From assembly GCA_009829735.1 (NCBI GenBank), contig CM020620.1, positions 17,194,354-17,258,353 on the forward strand: a stretch of 64,000 nucleotides of DNA. Reading direction: 5' to 3'. A model generated the notes under the pieces. That model made no database searches. It was not told where the DNA came from and saw only the letters and a program-made list of their open reading frames with translations. The position numbers and the translations under genes were made by a program. The DNA comes from Pyropia yezoensis (taxonomy: Eukaryota; Rhodophyta; Bangiophyceae; Bangiales; Bangiaceae). The number at the start of each line of letters is the position of its first letter. Position 1 is the stretch's first letter. Below, one piece after another: positions 31,886 through 43,696 of this stretch.

Positions 31886-33232
31886 TAGACGTCCAACACC
31901 ATGTGGGCCAAGGTGTGGTTCAACTTCGCCACGCGTACTCCTCCCAACTTGACCGCTGCTGAAATGCGCGGGCGATGGACAAACCGCCCTCCGACGTCGG
32001 CCAAGACTGAGTTCCTTCGCAACATTGGGCCGTGCAGCCAGCGCTTTGCTCACTTTTATCACGTGGCAAGCACGCAGCTGACTGGCAACATAAATGAGGC
32101 GTCCGTTCTTCGTGCGACGCGTTGCCTCTACACGGCGACGAGCGCGTACGCTGCTGAGCGGAAGAACATCGACTACGAGAGGGTGCTCAAAGAGCAAGGC
32201 AAGGCACCACCTGTCCGCCGCGCCCGTCTCCTGCCCGAGAACTGGCAACCGTGCTGGCTGGTGCTGCGCATGCTCGACAAGTGGAGCGGGGCGACGGCCA
32301 ACCCTGGGATGGAGAAGCTGTGTCTGGACGACACGGAGGACTCAAAGGACTCGGACTGTGACTCCGACTCCGAGGGTGCGGCCACTGTCGATGGCGGCCG
32401 CAGTAAGGGCAAGCGCAAGAGGGACGAGTACAACGCGTTGCAGAGCCGCCCCCCGGGGCGCAAGGCTGCTAAGCGGGATATTGCCGCCAAGGCGGCGGAG
32501 AGCAAGCTGGAGGCGTCGCTGGCGTCGTCCGACCAGGCCATGCAGAGCATTGCCAGCTCAATGGCGCGCAAGACTGAGCTGGCGGAAGCAGCGTACCAGG
32601 TAGAGTCGCGGCGGGAGGCCATCGACTTTTTTGACCGCCCCGAGAATCGGGAGACCCCCGAGGGCAAGGAGTTCCGGCGGATGATGCTGCTGCGCATGGT
32701 GGACCTGGGCAGGACGGTGGCGCAACAGGTCATTCACGAACGCACGACGGCGGCGGCTGCCACAGCCTCAGCTGGTACGCCTTCAGCGTCCACTGCGAGC
32801 AATCCGGCGCGGGCCAGCGAGGGACCGGCTCTAGGCACATCGAGCCGCAACAGCGGCGCCGGCTCGCGCTCTGTCTGCGCGCGTGGAGCTCATGCCATGC
32901 AGACCAAGACACTGGAGGCAAAGGCGGCCGCTGCCACTCAGAATGTGGATCTGACCACGCCTCCCAACGAGCGCATTCATCCTGCGGCTACCGCTGCCGC
33001 AAGCTCCTACGCTGGTCGCGGCGGTGGCGTGGGGCCTGCCAACGAGGCCGCGACGGCGGGTGGTGCGCTCGATGAAGATGGGATTGACGGTGAGGGTGCG
33101 GCCTTCGAGGACTTTTCTGCCGATAAAGATGAACCTGCACCTGTGAACGACGAGGAGGTCCCGTCTGCTTTCGATTTGAGTGACGACGCAGATCGAGACG
33201 CAGACGAGGAAGAAGACCAAGACGATGAGTAG
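31886..33232 (+). pseudogene. PIF/Harbinger ORF1 (SANT/NAM-associated DNA-binding protein)
   Basis: The frame from ATG 31901 encodes 443 residues, and the frame upstream has a TAG at 31886 and then the LTR. Family features: an early SANT/Myb-like part (MWAKVWFNFATRTPPNLT, then MRGRWTN), a NAM-associated-type segment (WQPCWLVLRMLDKW, residues about 107-120), the RPPGRKAAKRD phrase (about 184-194) and a following long helix rich in Ala, Glu and Arg. The tail is acidic (DDADRDADEEEDQDDE). In Harbinger elements this protein helps carry the transposase to the nucleus and to DNA. The N-terminus is separated by chromovirus 1, so the gene is broken even though the remaining frame is open. Confidence 0.72.
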
Positions 33233-34050
33233 TGTCGGCCCTGCCGGCTGATGCTGTTGGATGCTGTACTGCCGTACTGCTTGTGCCTGCTTTCATGTGT
33301 TGCTGCATGAGCTGCTTTCTTTTCGGCCTGTAGTGTACCGCTGATGATGCTCCACTGACGAGGCGAGGTACGCGCACGTTGGTGAGTATTCTTCGTTTTT
33401 CTCTCTCTTGCGCCCATAGTGTAGCGTAGTGTGGTGTTGTAGTGTAGCACCTGCCCAATGCTTTTTTTTTTCTCGGGGTTGGCCGCCGGGTTTTTTTTTT
33501 CCCACTGGAACACGTCGCCGTACCTGAGCAGAGTTCAAGACAGTACGCCGCGCCCGCGAGGCAAGCGCAGCGTTTGCACAGCCCGGCAGCTGTCTTGAAG
33601 TCGTCCGCTCCAAAAAAAAACGACGGAGGGGGGGGGATCGGGGCCTTCCATGTGCGCCTCTTCGGGAGTCTGGGCGGAGGTAGCCCCAGCTGAATACGCA
33701 GCTACCGTGGTCAGCGTTTGGGACCGGCGTATGCCCCGCGAGGGATGGTCCTGTCCAGTCTCATTTGGAGAGACACAGAGGTTGCACAGGCCGTTTGTCA
33801 CGTGGCGGGGGGTGGGGGCGAAGGGTCCCACGTGCTTCGCGTGCAGGGGCAGCGCGGTTTAAACAATAGTGATCCCGGGGGGCGCGCCGTCTGGGGGGGG
33901 CACCTGGATCAATAGCTGACCGCCTGACTCGGCGTTCCTGTCTGAATGCGGCCGAGGCTTGGCAAGTGGGCGGCCCGCCTGCTTGTCGGGCACGAAGGGG
34001 TGTCCTCAACTACTACGCAAGGAGCGAACGTGTCAGTACGAGGTTTGCAC
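33233..34050. other. Spacer inside the Harbinger region
   Basis: About 800 bases without a supported gene. It contains T- and A-runs (33459-33500, 33613-33622) and a 10-base inverted repeat (TTCAAGACAG at 33534-33543 with CTGTCTTGAA at 33590-33599). Confidence 0.4.
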
Positions 34051-34620
34051 TACGTACGTTGTGGGGCGGGGGGCAGGTGCGTGCGGTGTTGGCAGCTGGC
34101 CGCGCGGGGGGGGTGGGGGGAGGTTGTGACGGTGTCGGCGGCTGGCGCAGCGGTGTGGGAGCGGTGGCGGTGTTGGCCGCAGGCGGTGCGGGGGGGGGGG
34201 CAGGTTGTGGCGGTTTTGGCGGCTGGCGGTGCGGGGGGGGGGGGCGGTTAGGTCGCTGCTGGCGGCTGGCGTCGCAGTATGGGAGGAAGAACGTGGCGGT
34301 GTTTGGGGCTGGCGGTGCGGTGCGGGGCGAAGGTCGTGGCGGTGTCGGCGGCTGGCGGTGCTGGGCGGGGGGGGGTAGGGGTGGCCTACTTGGTGGCTTG
34401 CTGGGTGGGTCGGGGGAAGGTGGTGGCGGTGTTGGCGGCTATCGACGTCGGGCGTGGGGCAGGTTGTGGGGGTGTTGGCAGCCGGCTGGGTGGGGCTGAG
34501 GCAAGATGATGGCGGTGTTGGCGTCCGACGGTGTCAGGCGGGGGGCAGGTTGTGGCGGTGTCGGCGGCTGGCGGTGTGGGGCGCGGGGCACTTGTGGCCG
34601 TGCAGGCGGCTTCGTCTGAG
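34050..34620 (+). repeat. G-rich degenerate minisatellite
   Basis: Repeated phrases of the form GGTTGTGGCGGTGTTGGCGG and GGCGGCTGGCGGTG recur about every 50-70 bases, with G runs between them. Units are degenerate and the exact period was not measured. Confidence 0.65.
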
Positions 34621-34703
34621 GGAAGGACTGAAGGAAGCTGGCGATTGAGGATATCAAAATATCTTGATAGAAACGAGGAGGAGAAGGCCAGCAACGAATT
34701 CTG

Positions 34704-36581
34704 TCACAGATACGGCTTGAGAAGTACTTCCCGTCGAGCCCACACATGCACTTTTAGGCAGTTCTTCAACGCGGCATGAATAGTTGCGTCGGTCGCGCGA
34801 GACCAGCCCAACACCGCCCGCAGCAGCAACCCCTGAGCCGGCGCAGCAGCAGGACCTACAAGAGGAGCTTGCAGCGCGCCTCCATTGTCCCCAAGTACGC
34901 CACCAACAGGACCAGCTGCACCCCCGCCTCCACCCACACCATTGCCAACTCCCACGCCACCTGCACCCTCACCCGCCCCTCCCTCGCTCGCACCCTCGGC
35001 GCCGCCGGCGTCGCCAACTGCAGCGTCAGCGAGGCCGGCCGCCCCGCCGGCGAAGGCACCGGAGGGCTCCGCCAATCCACCTCCAGCACCCGCGGCCCCG
35101 CCACCTCCACCACCGGCCACTCCGCCACCTCCACGACCGGCGACGACCGCTATTCCACCAGCACCGGCCGCGCCGCCGTCTCCACCTCCCCCACCGGCCA
35201 CGCCGCCGCCTCCACCGACACAGGCGGCACCGCCGCCTCCGCCGCCACCGACCGCGCCACCACCTCCACCAACACCGGCCGCTTCGCTGCCTCCACCGCC
35301 ACCGGCCGCGTCGCCCGCTGCACCACCGACAACGCCCGCCCCTCCGGCTGCATCACCGCCGTTGTCGCCGGCCTCCCCGCCGGTGTCGCCGAGGTCCGTC
35401 GAATCAGACTCTCCCTCAGACGCCCCACCCGGCCTCCCCGTTCCATACCCTGGCCTAGACCGCGAGACATACCTGTGGCGGCGAGTCTCGGTGACCATGT
35501 TATGCAAAACAGCGATAGCCTTGGCGGTACAGACCAGCGCGGAAACAGACATTGAGCTACCAGGGTACAGAGCCACATGAAACCGGGCAGTGAGCACGGC
35601 ATAAAGACGCTAAACGTCTTTTCTAAAGGCCTCTTGGAGGCGATTGAAAGCTCGCTCCTCGTCGTTGGCAGGCACGGCGTACGGTGAGATCATGAACGCG
35701 TGCCGGGGATCAATCCCGTCGACAAGATAATAGGGCATGCGGACAAGAGTCCCATTGACGGTGAAGGAAACTCCAGCGGGGGGCCACAGTCCTCGAGTGA
35801 CCTTGGTCATCAAAGGGCTGTGCGTGAGGACGTTCAGGTCGTTGTTCCTGCCAGGTGCGCCGGCGTAAATGTGCCAAATCCAGAGATCCTCGTCACACGC
35901 TGTCTCAAGGACGATGCTCTTCTTCCCCGTGCGGTCCTGGTACATGCCGGCATGCGCCGTCGGGCTGTTACTCCACTCCCAGTGAGAGCAGTCCAACCTG
36001 CCCATGCAGCCTGGAATACCCCTCTCCGCATTGCGTGTCATCATCCTGTGCAGGTCCTCGTTCGTGGGTGCCCTCAGATACTCCGCCTGATGCTTGCGGA
36101 GAATGATCGCCACGAGCCGCTTGGTGGCCAATGTCACTGTCGTCTTGCTCAGTCGGACGTACTCGTTCGTGCGGTCCGTGCACTCACCGTACGCCAAGAC
36201 GCGGAAGGCAGCCACCAGCTTCTGCAGTGGATGCGCCGGCAGGCGACCGGTGGCATTGGGTCGCTGCTCCCACCAGGTCTCATGTTTGATGTCCTCATAG
36301 ACGCGGCGAAAAATGGCTCTAGGCACACGAAAGCGCCGCTCAAAGTCCTGGTCGTCGTACACGGGTGGGTGCCCGTCCACGCCGAAATAGTCGCGCAGAA
36401 TGCTGTGCACGCCATTACTGAAATTCTGGTCCTTGTTTGGGCGACGGCCTGGGAGAGAGCCCCGCCGGCGGCGGGTAATGCGTGACAATAGCCGCCGGCG
36501 TTGAATCAATCGAAGGACAGTGCAGCGGTGCCGGTGCGCCAGGGTAATGGCTAGGTCATCGTCGTCATCACTAGCGTTCAT
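34704..36581 (-). pseudogene. PIF/Harbinger DDE transposase with stop in place of the VER-motif Glu
   Basis: The start is ATG 36581 (MNASDDDDD). A helix-turn-helix-type N-terminal part precedes the DDE_Tnp_4 domain: first acid in RLDCSHWEW, second in APGRNNDLNVL, then DGIDPRH and QEAFRKDV. The next codon is TAG (35612-35610) exactly where relatives have the Glu of the V-E-R motif, generally taken as the third catalytic acid. The frame then stays open for about 300 codons: RLYAVLTARFHVALYPG and ILHNM-like AVLHNMVTE (family C-terminus), a long Gly/Ala-rich stretch, and a final ATDATIHAALKNCL tail, ending at 34704. The open tail suggests a recent nonsense change. Lengths fit an otherwise complete transposase with an extended low-complexity C-terminus. 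Confidence 0.85.
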
Positions 36582-36969
36582 GGTGCGTACCTGGAGGGAG
36601 CACAAACCGACGAGCACAAAACAAAAAATCCACGATGAACACAACAGGGGAACGCGGAGAGACAAACGAAAAAAACCGCGTCAGCAACCAAAGTCGTCTC
36701 GAAGCAGACGTAGTCACGTGCGAGCACGCAAGCGCGAGTGGCACGACGCAAGCGGTGGGTGGCGAGGGCGTACGCGCCGAGAGGGACGACGACAGGCAGC
36801 GGGAAGAGGACGGTGGTCGCGACGACAACGGTGAGGGCACCTGTGAGACGTGGCGACACAGCGGAGACAGCCCGATTCTGCTGGTGTCTGGAGAAATGGT
36901 GCCCACAGGGGGCCTCAAAGAGATGGGGGGCGCGCCAACACACGGCCTCTCGCGAGGGGCTCGCATGCA
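36582..36969. other. Spacer upstream of the Harbinger transposase
   Basis: About 390 bases, likely including the transposase promoter (transcription runs toward lower coordinates). No gene and no clear inverted terminus were found. Confidence 0.35.
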
Positions 36970-37070
36970 GGCCTCATATGAGAGGCGCAGCGGGGAGGGG
37001 CACAAAAAAAATGCCTGCTGTGGGGAGGCGCGGCAACACACGCTCTCGCGCGGGGGGCTCGCATGCAGCC
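36970..37070 (+). repeat. Tandem repeat unit left of chromovirus 2
   Basis: About 100 bases running from CCTCATATGAGAGGCGCAGC to CGGGGGGCTCGCATGCAG. The end of a similar unit lies just before it (36944-36969), and another copy lies at 46453-46550, on the other side of the inserted retrotransposon. Confidence 0.7.
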
Positions 37071-37540
37071 TGTGGCAGTATTGACCCCCAGGTAGGGGGG
37101 CAACACGTGCCATGCAAGGGGCGGCAGGGCACTAGCCTGATCCGCTCCTCCCCCTGCATTTGGGTCCATATTCCCTAAGTTTGGGATAGTTAGCTTAGTA
37201 GTAAATCCAACTTGGATTTGAGGGTTTTTCTGCATTTATCGTCTTGAATCTTCGTGTGGCCCGGTGGGCAGGTGCTGGGGTGGGAGATTCTGAGTGGCGA
37301 GATTCTGGGGGGACCCGGGGGGGATAAGGAGAGGGACAGCGGGGCTTGGCCCTGCGTCCCCGTCCCGACCAAGAAACTGTTGGACCACACACCATCCTCT
37401 TGTTTGTCAGTGGGGGCTTTGCCCCACAACAGGGACAGAGTGTGTGCGACTTGCACTTCTTCCGGTTCCCCCGACACGGGAGGCAGCCCTTGTACACCGC
37501 CCCAACTTGGGTGTCGTGTGTGTAAGTTGTTTTTGCCACA
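37071..37540 (+). repeat. 5' LTR of chromovirus 2
   Basis: 470 bases starting TGTGGCAGTATT and ending TTTTTGCCACA. Confidence 0.93.
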
Positions 37541-37545
37541 TTTGG

Positions 37546-37563
37546 TGGAGCTGCAGGGGACAG
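37546..37563 (+). promoter_or_regulatory. Candidate primer binding site of chromovirus 2
   Basis: TGGAGCTGCAGGGGACAG starts five bases after the LTR and matches the corresponding phrase in chromovirus 1 except for one base in the first 14. Confidence 0.55.
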
Positions 37564-37659
37564 AGGTAAACTTTACCTCCGGGTGCACCCGGGTGTAGGG
37601 GGCCCTCTGTCTCAGAGAAACGGTGGACTTGGACCGTGTCATACGGATCGTCAGCCAAC

Positions 37660-39607
37660 ATGGCTAGTTCGGACCCCCCGTCATCCGGGGAGTACACGGG
37701 TGACGCACGTACTTCAGTGCCTTTGAATACTGGTGAAACACAGGTGGGTTTACCTGGGGTCGCAGAGGGACTAGAGGTCCCTCAAGCCAGCAGGACTGGA
37801 AGTGCGGGCGGGCAACAGGCCACCCCGACTCAGTCGGTAGTTCGCTCGGGTGACACTTCTGATGTGGGTGGGCCGAAGTCTGGCCACCGTGTGGTATACT
37901 CAACGGGAACGTCCCAAGCGGTGAGGACTGTCCCCGCGGGTTCCACTCGGGTTGGAGCCAACTTTGGCTTGGAGCCGTCGCCAACTAGGCTTTCGGAGGA
38001 CGGCGGACCTCCGTGGGTCGGCGATGGGCTCGCGCCCATGCCCCCGGTTGAGACCCCTGAGGAACGTGGTTACCCCTCAGGTGGACTCCCGGAGGCGGAC
38101 CGAGACTCAATTGGAGTCGTCAATCCACTCCTCGCGGAAACTGTCCGTCGGGAGGCGACCAATGTGTTGCGGCAGACTTTGCCGGACCTGGTGGTCACGA
38201 TGACGAATACAATTCTGAATCAGATTGTGGCGAGTTTGCCAGATGGCCTTAATGTCCAGACCGGATCAGGGCTTTCGAGCCCGCAGGCGCAGGGGGAATC
38301 CCTTCTCACGCCTACCTCTGGTCGCCCCGAACAGGGGGCGACACCTGTGACTCCCAACGAGGGAGCCACACCATACTCGGTGGGGCGTACGCCCTTCATG
38401 GGGGAGTTCCCCCCGGAAACGCCGGCGGCTACACCAAGCGCGCCGCGCCGGACTACAGGCACTGAGGGTGAACTTACCCCAGTGCCACAGCGGCTGTTCC
38501 CTCAAGGTGAGGTGCCGCCAAAGATCCAGGTAGCCAACCCGGTCTATTCAGAGGATCTTTGACTGTGAGACCTACGCCCTCCACAACAAGTCGGTGGTGT
38601 ATGGTCCTGACCAGGCCCGAGTCATGGGCCGTGCCAAGAAGAATGCACTTCATTCTTTTGGGCACAAAGCGGAGTGGGATGGAACTCCCCCCCTCCGTGT
38701 CTTTGAGTTCCTACGTCGTTTCACAAAAGCCTGTGACGACAATGCCATAAGTGAAGGCATGGCTTTCTACACGCTACAGGAGTTTACGAAGGGAGACCTG
38801 CGGACAGAACTTATGTCCGTCATGCCCAGCTCCTCAAGTGGAGGCGCTGGTGAGGTGACGTCCTATGTGGAGCTCGTCAACTGGTTGTTGAAAGCCATGG
38901 TTGATGAGGCGGCCTTGGCTTCTCAAGTCGAGGAGTTTACGCAAGCCCATCAGGAAGAGGCGGAGGACGAGTTGTCCTTTGCGGAGCGAGTCCGTAAGCT
39001 CAACAATCTTTGTGGGTTTCTTCATCCACAAGCTGTGGTGAAGAGTCGGTTTGTGGAGGGACTCCATTGGTCAGTCCGGATGGAGACCCGGGAGCATGAC
39101 ACTGCCCGGGCGACCCTGGCCGAGTTAGCTAGGTTCGCCTACCGCAGAGGCGAGGCCTACCGCAAGTTGCGGGAGGAACAACGCCAGGAGCGTTAGGCCG
39201 AGTTGACCAAGGAACGTGAGGAGGCGCGCCAGGCCAGAGAATTGAGAGAGGCACGCCGAATCCGCAAGGAAAGGGTGGTAGCTGCCGTGGGAGCTTCCCA
39301 GGGTATCTCTTCGTCTTCCCCAGTTCGGGAGATTCCTCCGGGAACTGACAATCGGTGTTGGAACTGCAACTCCGATGGACACTGGGCATATGATTGCCCC
39401 AAGTTGAGTAAACGCATCCAACAACTTGTTAGGAATGCGAGTAAGAAGTCGGCTACGAACAAAGTACGTTCACGCCGCGAGGGTGGGTTTCGACCGGTGG
39501 GGGCGGTCGCCACACCCTCGGCGAAGGGGGCGGACACGTCGTCCTCGGACTCGTCGTCTTCCCCTTCGTCCTCAGATTCGGACGCCAAGTCGGCGGGAAA
39601 CGAATGA
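37660..39607 (+). pseudogene. Gag of chromovirus 2 (frameshift and nonsense)
   Basis: It starts at ATG 37660 (MASSDPPSSG). A Pro/Thr/Gly-rich N-terminal part runs to about 38550, where the frame shifts by one. The capsid continues in the other frame (FDCETYALHNKSVVYG at about 38558, then GRAKKNALHSFG), which is homologous to the corresponding part of chromovirus 3 gag. An in-frame TAG at 39194 (probably CAG) breaks it again. The nucleocapsid knuckle is intact (CWNCNSDGHWAYDC). A Ser/Asp-rich tail ends at TGA 39605 just after the slippery site. Confidence 0.82.
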
Positions 39608-39640
39608 CCGTTGGAGCTGGTCGTCCGAAGCTCACAACGG
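39595..39640 (+). promoter_or_regulatory. -1 frameshift signal (heptamer plus hairpin), chromovirus 2
   Basis: Heptamer G GGA AAC (39595-39601) in gag phase, then GAA TGA. After a 6-base spacer a strong stem forms: CCGTTG (39608-39613) with CAACGG (39635-39640), continued by GAGCT (39614-39618) with AGCTC (39629-39633) across a one-base bulge. The -1 frame leads into pol. This is the textbook layout of a programmed -1 site. Confidence 0.78.
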
Positions 39641-42600
39641 CAGCCTCGGCCAAGTAGGTCAAGAGGACGAATCAACCGTGCCGGATACTGCGGCGACCTA
39701 AGGGAGTCCGCCTACCTCGGGTAGGACTCCCCAAGAACATAAACCCACGTCGGGTCATCGCGGTGCTGACGGGTGAGAATTTCCAGGCAGCTGGACGGGT
39801 GCAACTTGCCACCGGCCGCGCCTGTTGTGCCCGTATCGTACTTGATAACTGGTCAGGAGCCTCCTTGATACGCAAGTCGCTATTACCAAAGGAGATGATG
39901 CTCCAGCGCTGGAAGTCTAAAGCTGACGATCTGATCGATATCAATGGTGGGGTACTTCCCATCGTTGGTGCCGTGACCCTACCAACTAGGTTGGGGACCC
40001 ATGAGGTCGACGTGACCTATGGTGTAGTTGAGAATATATCGGTACCCCTGCTTCTGGGTACCCCTTATGTTGTTACACAAGTGCCTTTGATTTGTGGCCC
40101 TGAGTATTGGGTCAAGTTGATGAATGGGGAAACCATCCCCATCCTTGGTAAGGGAAAGTCTGTGGCTCCTGTGACAGTCTCACAGTCGAAGCCTGTTTGC
40201 TCTGTGAGGGAAGGGTTTACTGCTACCCTGCGTTTAGCCCGTAAAGTCACGTTGCCCCCCAACTCGGTGGCGCACGTTGACGTTGTAACTGATTATACGG
40301 GGAACGGGTTGGTGCACCCTCACCCCCGTCTTGCTCGCAAGCACCAAGTGCATCTTGCCCTTGGCACGATGGACTCCAAAGCTGGAGTCCCGTGGAGGAT
40401 CCAGGATATGAACCTGAGCTCGTCGCCCAAGTACTTCAAGTCGGGAGCCAAGTTCAGCTATATCGACCAACACGAGGGACCGGTAGTAGCGGTCACCCTC
40501 AACGCGGGCGCAAGTAGCGACCCGAAGTCCGAAAAGGAGAAGCATCAAGCCAAGTCGGCCGCCTCTCCTCGGCCCCATGTGAACATGGAGGGTGTTCCAC
40601 CCAGGTTGAGGGTTCAAGTTGAATGCCTCTTGGACCAATATCACAAGTTGTGGGATTGTCAATTGGGACTCATGAGAGCTACCCAACACCGGATCGAGTT
40701 GAAGCCCGGTGCACCCCCTATACGCCAACAACCGTGTAGGGGAGGACCCCGTTCAAGGGCCCTCGTTAAGGAGCAAGTTGCTCGCATGGAGGCCCTCGAT
40801 GTGATCGAGGCCAGTAACGCCGAGTGAGCAAGTCCGGTGGTTATCGTCCCCAAAGTTGATGGGACCCCCCGGTTCTGTATCGACTACCGTAAGCTCAACG
40901 AGAGCACGGTGAAGGACAGTTATCCCCTTCCTAGGATGGACGACTGTCTGGACTCCCTGGGGGAGGCGAACGTGTTCTCTACCCTGGACTGTAACGCGGG
41001 GTACTGGCAAACTCCCATTGCCCCGGAGGACAGGCATAAAACTACCTTTACCTGTCACTGGTACCTACCAGTGCAAGCGTCTACCGTTTGGTCTGTGTAA
41101 CGCGCCGGCAACTTTCCAGCGCGCTATGGACATGATTCTGGCCGGAGTACGGTGGCAGATCTGTCTCGTGTACCTAGACGATATCATTGTGTTCTCCCGA
41201 AGTCCGGAGGAACACATTGGCCATCTTGGCCAGGTGTTCAAGCTACTTGCTGACGCCGGTGTGTCACTGAAGGCGAGTAAGTGCCACCTCTTCACTCAAG
41301 AGGTGGAGTACTTGGGACATGTTGTCCGTCCGGGGCGTCTCAGTGTCAACGAGAAAAACTTGAGGGCCATCCGTAAGGCTCAGTACCCCCGGACCCAGAC
41401 CCAGATGAGGAGCTTCCTCGGGATGTGTAACGTGTACCGACGTTTCACCAAGGGCTTCGCCAAGGTGGCGAAGCCGTTGAATGAGTTAGTGAGCTCAACG
41501 CCACCGAAGAACCTGCCTCCCCCAAGTCGGGTGGAGCAGGAATCCTTTGAGACTCTTCGGGACCTTCTGCTGAGGCCCCCTATCCTGGCTTTTCCCAGGT
41601 TGGGAGGCCACTACATCCTGGATGTGGACGCTAGCTACGACCAACTTGGTTGTGTGTTGCTTCAGCAGCAGCCGGACAAGGGGTACTTGCCGGTGGGATA
41701 CTTTAGTAAGGGGCTGAACTCGGCCGAGAAGAACTACGGAGTCACCGAGTTGGAAGGACTCGCAGTGGTGTGGGCGGTGACGTCACTTCGTCACTACCTG
41801 GAGGGTGAGAAGTTTCTCATCCGCTGTGACCACCGCGCGTTGCAGTTCATCTTTAAGTCGGACTGTACGAACACTCGTCTCAACCGGTGGAGGGTGCGAC
41901 TGGCACCCTTCAACTTTGACATTGAGTACCGACCTGGTAGGCAACATGCCCTTGCCGACGGCCTCTCTCGGGTACCTACCGAGGGGCTGGACACTAACCC
42001 AGTCGATGAGGACATCCCCATCGTGGGGGTAGTCACGCGCTCGGGTCAGGTGTTGAACCCCGAGGCGCCAGGGAACAAGAAGTACTTGCCCCTGTCCCTG
42101 GAAGAGGTGGTGAAGGCCCAGGCCGAGGATACCTTCAGCAAGTCGCAGAGGGATACACTGGATACAGTGGTGGAGACGCGGCTCTTTCTGGGAGACGATG
42201 GCCTCCTTATGAGGAGGGGGGTATTCCAGGGGACCGAACAACTTGTCGTCCCCGCATCCCTCAAGGACAGTATCCTTGAGAGGGAGCATAACGCTCCCAA
42301 GGGTGGACACGTGGGGTCTAGTAAACTGTACCAGACCCTGAGGACCAGGTACTACTGGCCGTCCATGGTGGTGGACATCTACAGTTGGGTGGCTGCCTGC
42401 ACAAGTTGTGCACAGAACCGTCTAATGGAACGGCGGCCTACTACGGCTATGCTATTGTTCCCGGCCAAGGAGCCCTTTGCCGCGTTGGCGATGGACATCC
42501 TTGGGCCACTGCCAGTGACCGAGGGGGGCAACCAGTACCCCCTGGTCATCTGTGACCGCTTCACGAAACTTACGCGAGCGGTCCCACTGGCAAAGATCAC

Positions 42601-43585
42601 GGCCATGTCGGTCGTGTCAGCCTTCCTAGATCACTGGGTTGCCGCGTATGGCATTCCGGATAGTACACTATCGGACAATGGACCACAATTTGCGTCATTA
42701 CTGTTTCAGGGAGTGCTGGATATGTTGGGGGTTAAGGCAAACTATGCCACCCCCTACCACCCACGAACTAATGGGCACGTGGAGCGCTTCAACGAAACTT
42801 TTGTTCGGCAGCTGCGCCACTATGTGAGTGAGCATGTGAAAACGTGGGACCAATACATTTCTATTCTTACCACTGCCTACAATTCGCAGGTTCACTCATC
42901 TACCGGGAAAGTACCCCTCGCGTTTGTGACCCCCCGTCGCGTGCGGTCTATTGCCGTGCGGCGGCCACTCCCAACTAGGGAGGATGGTGGCAGTACGCCT
43001 ACTCCTACTGAGAGTAAGGCGGAGTTCGCTGCTAGGCTTGAAAACCTCATCCCTAAAGTCAGGGCTGAGATGGACAAAGCACAACAGCGCTATCAGCGTA
43101 CATTTGACAAAAACGTGCGCAATGCTAAGCATGTCCCCGAGCAGGGTGACTGGGTGCTGGTACACTCACACACCCCAACTGGGGCTAAGTTGGTATTCCA
43201 GACGAAGGGGCCGTACCAGGTCCTTCGTACTGATGGGCGGCGCTTCACCATCGAAAATTACGATGGGGTCCGCACAGTGAACGGACAGGACGTGGTCAAA
43301 GTTGCACCACCCCCTGCAGGGGACCCAGCTTGGGCGCGGGCGCTGGAAGCGTGGCGCCTCCCCTCGCTGCCTGCGGCCAAACAGGGCCCGCAGGAGTACG
43401 TGTTCGATAAGTTCATCGACCACGGCTGGGATGAGGACACTGACCGCCCCATGTTGAGGGTCCGTTGGTTTGGCTACAAAGCCAAGGATGATACGTGGGA
43501 GTATGTGGAGGACCTTCCCGCTGAGAAGGTCCGGGCTTACTGTTCCCGGAATGAGATAGACCCTAACAGCCCTCCCTCAACGTGA
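39596..43585 (+). pseudogene. Pol of chromovirus 2: protease, RT, RNase H, integrase, chromodomain
   Basis: Frame -1 to gag. Lesions: TAG at 39655, TGA at 40825 (at the Trp of the family's EW(A)SPVV motif), and a frame change near 41060 after TFTCH. The protease active site reads L-D-N-W-S-G (39842-39857) instead of D-T/S-G; it looks like a one-base gain and a one-base loss close together. RT keeps CIDYRKLN, LPFGLCNAPATFQR and VYLDDIIVF. RNase H keeps LDVDASYDQLG, the E-containing ELEGLAVVW, and HALADGLSR. Integrase keeps HHCC, MDILGPLP, SDNGPQF and NGHVERFN. The chromodomain follows (LRVRWFGYKAKDDTWEYVEDL) and the frame ends at TGA 43583. The enzyme core is complete but unreadable in one piece. 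Confidence 0.9.
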
Positions 43586-43696
43586 GGGAAGGCCGAGTAA
43601 CAGTGCCAAGAGAGTGCTTCAAGTCGAAGTGGTACGCAGAGTGGCTTTTAACTACAGCCCTAACCCTCACACTCTCATAACAAAAGCAGCTGCCAA

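Noticed and set aside
34885..35580. Plus-strand proline-rich frame resembling an extensin
   Set aside because: It is the antisense of the Gly/Ala-rich tail of the Harbinger transposase, whose flanking motifs are clear on minus.
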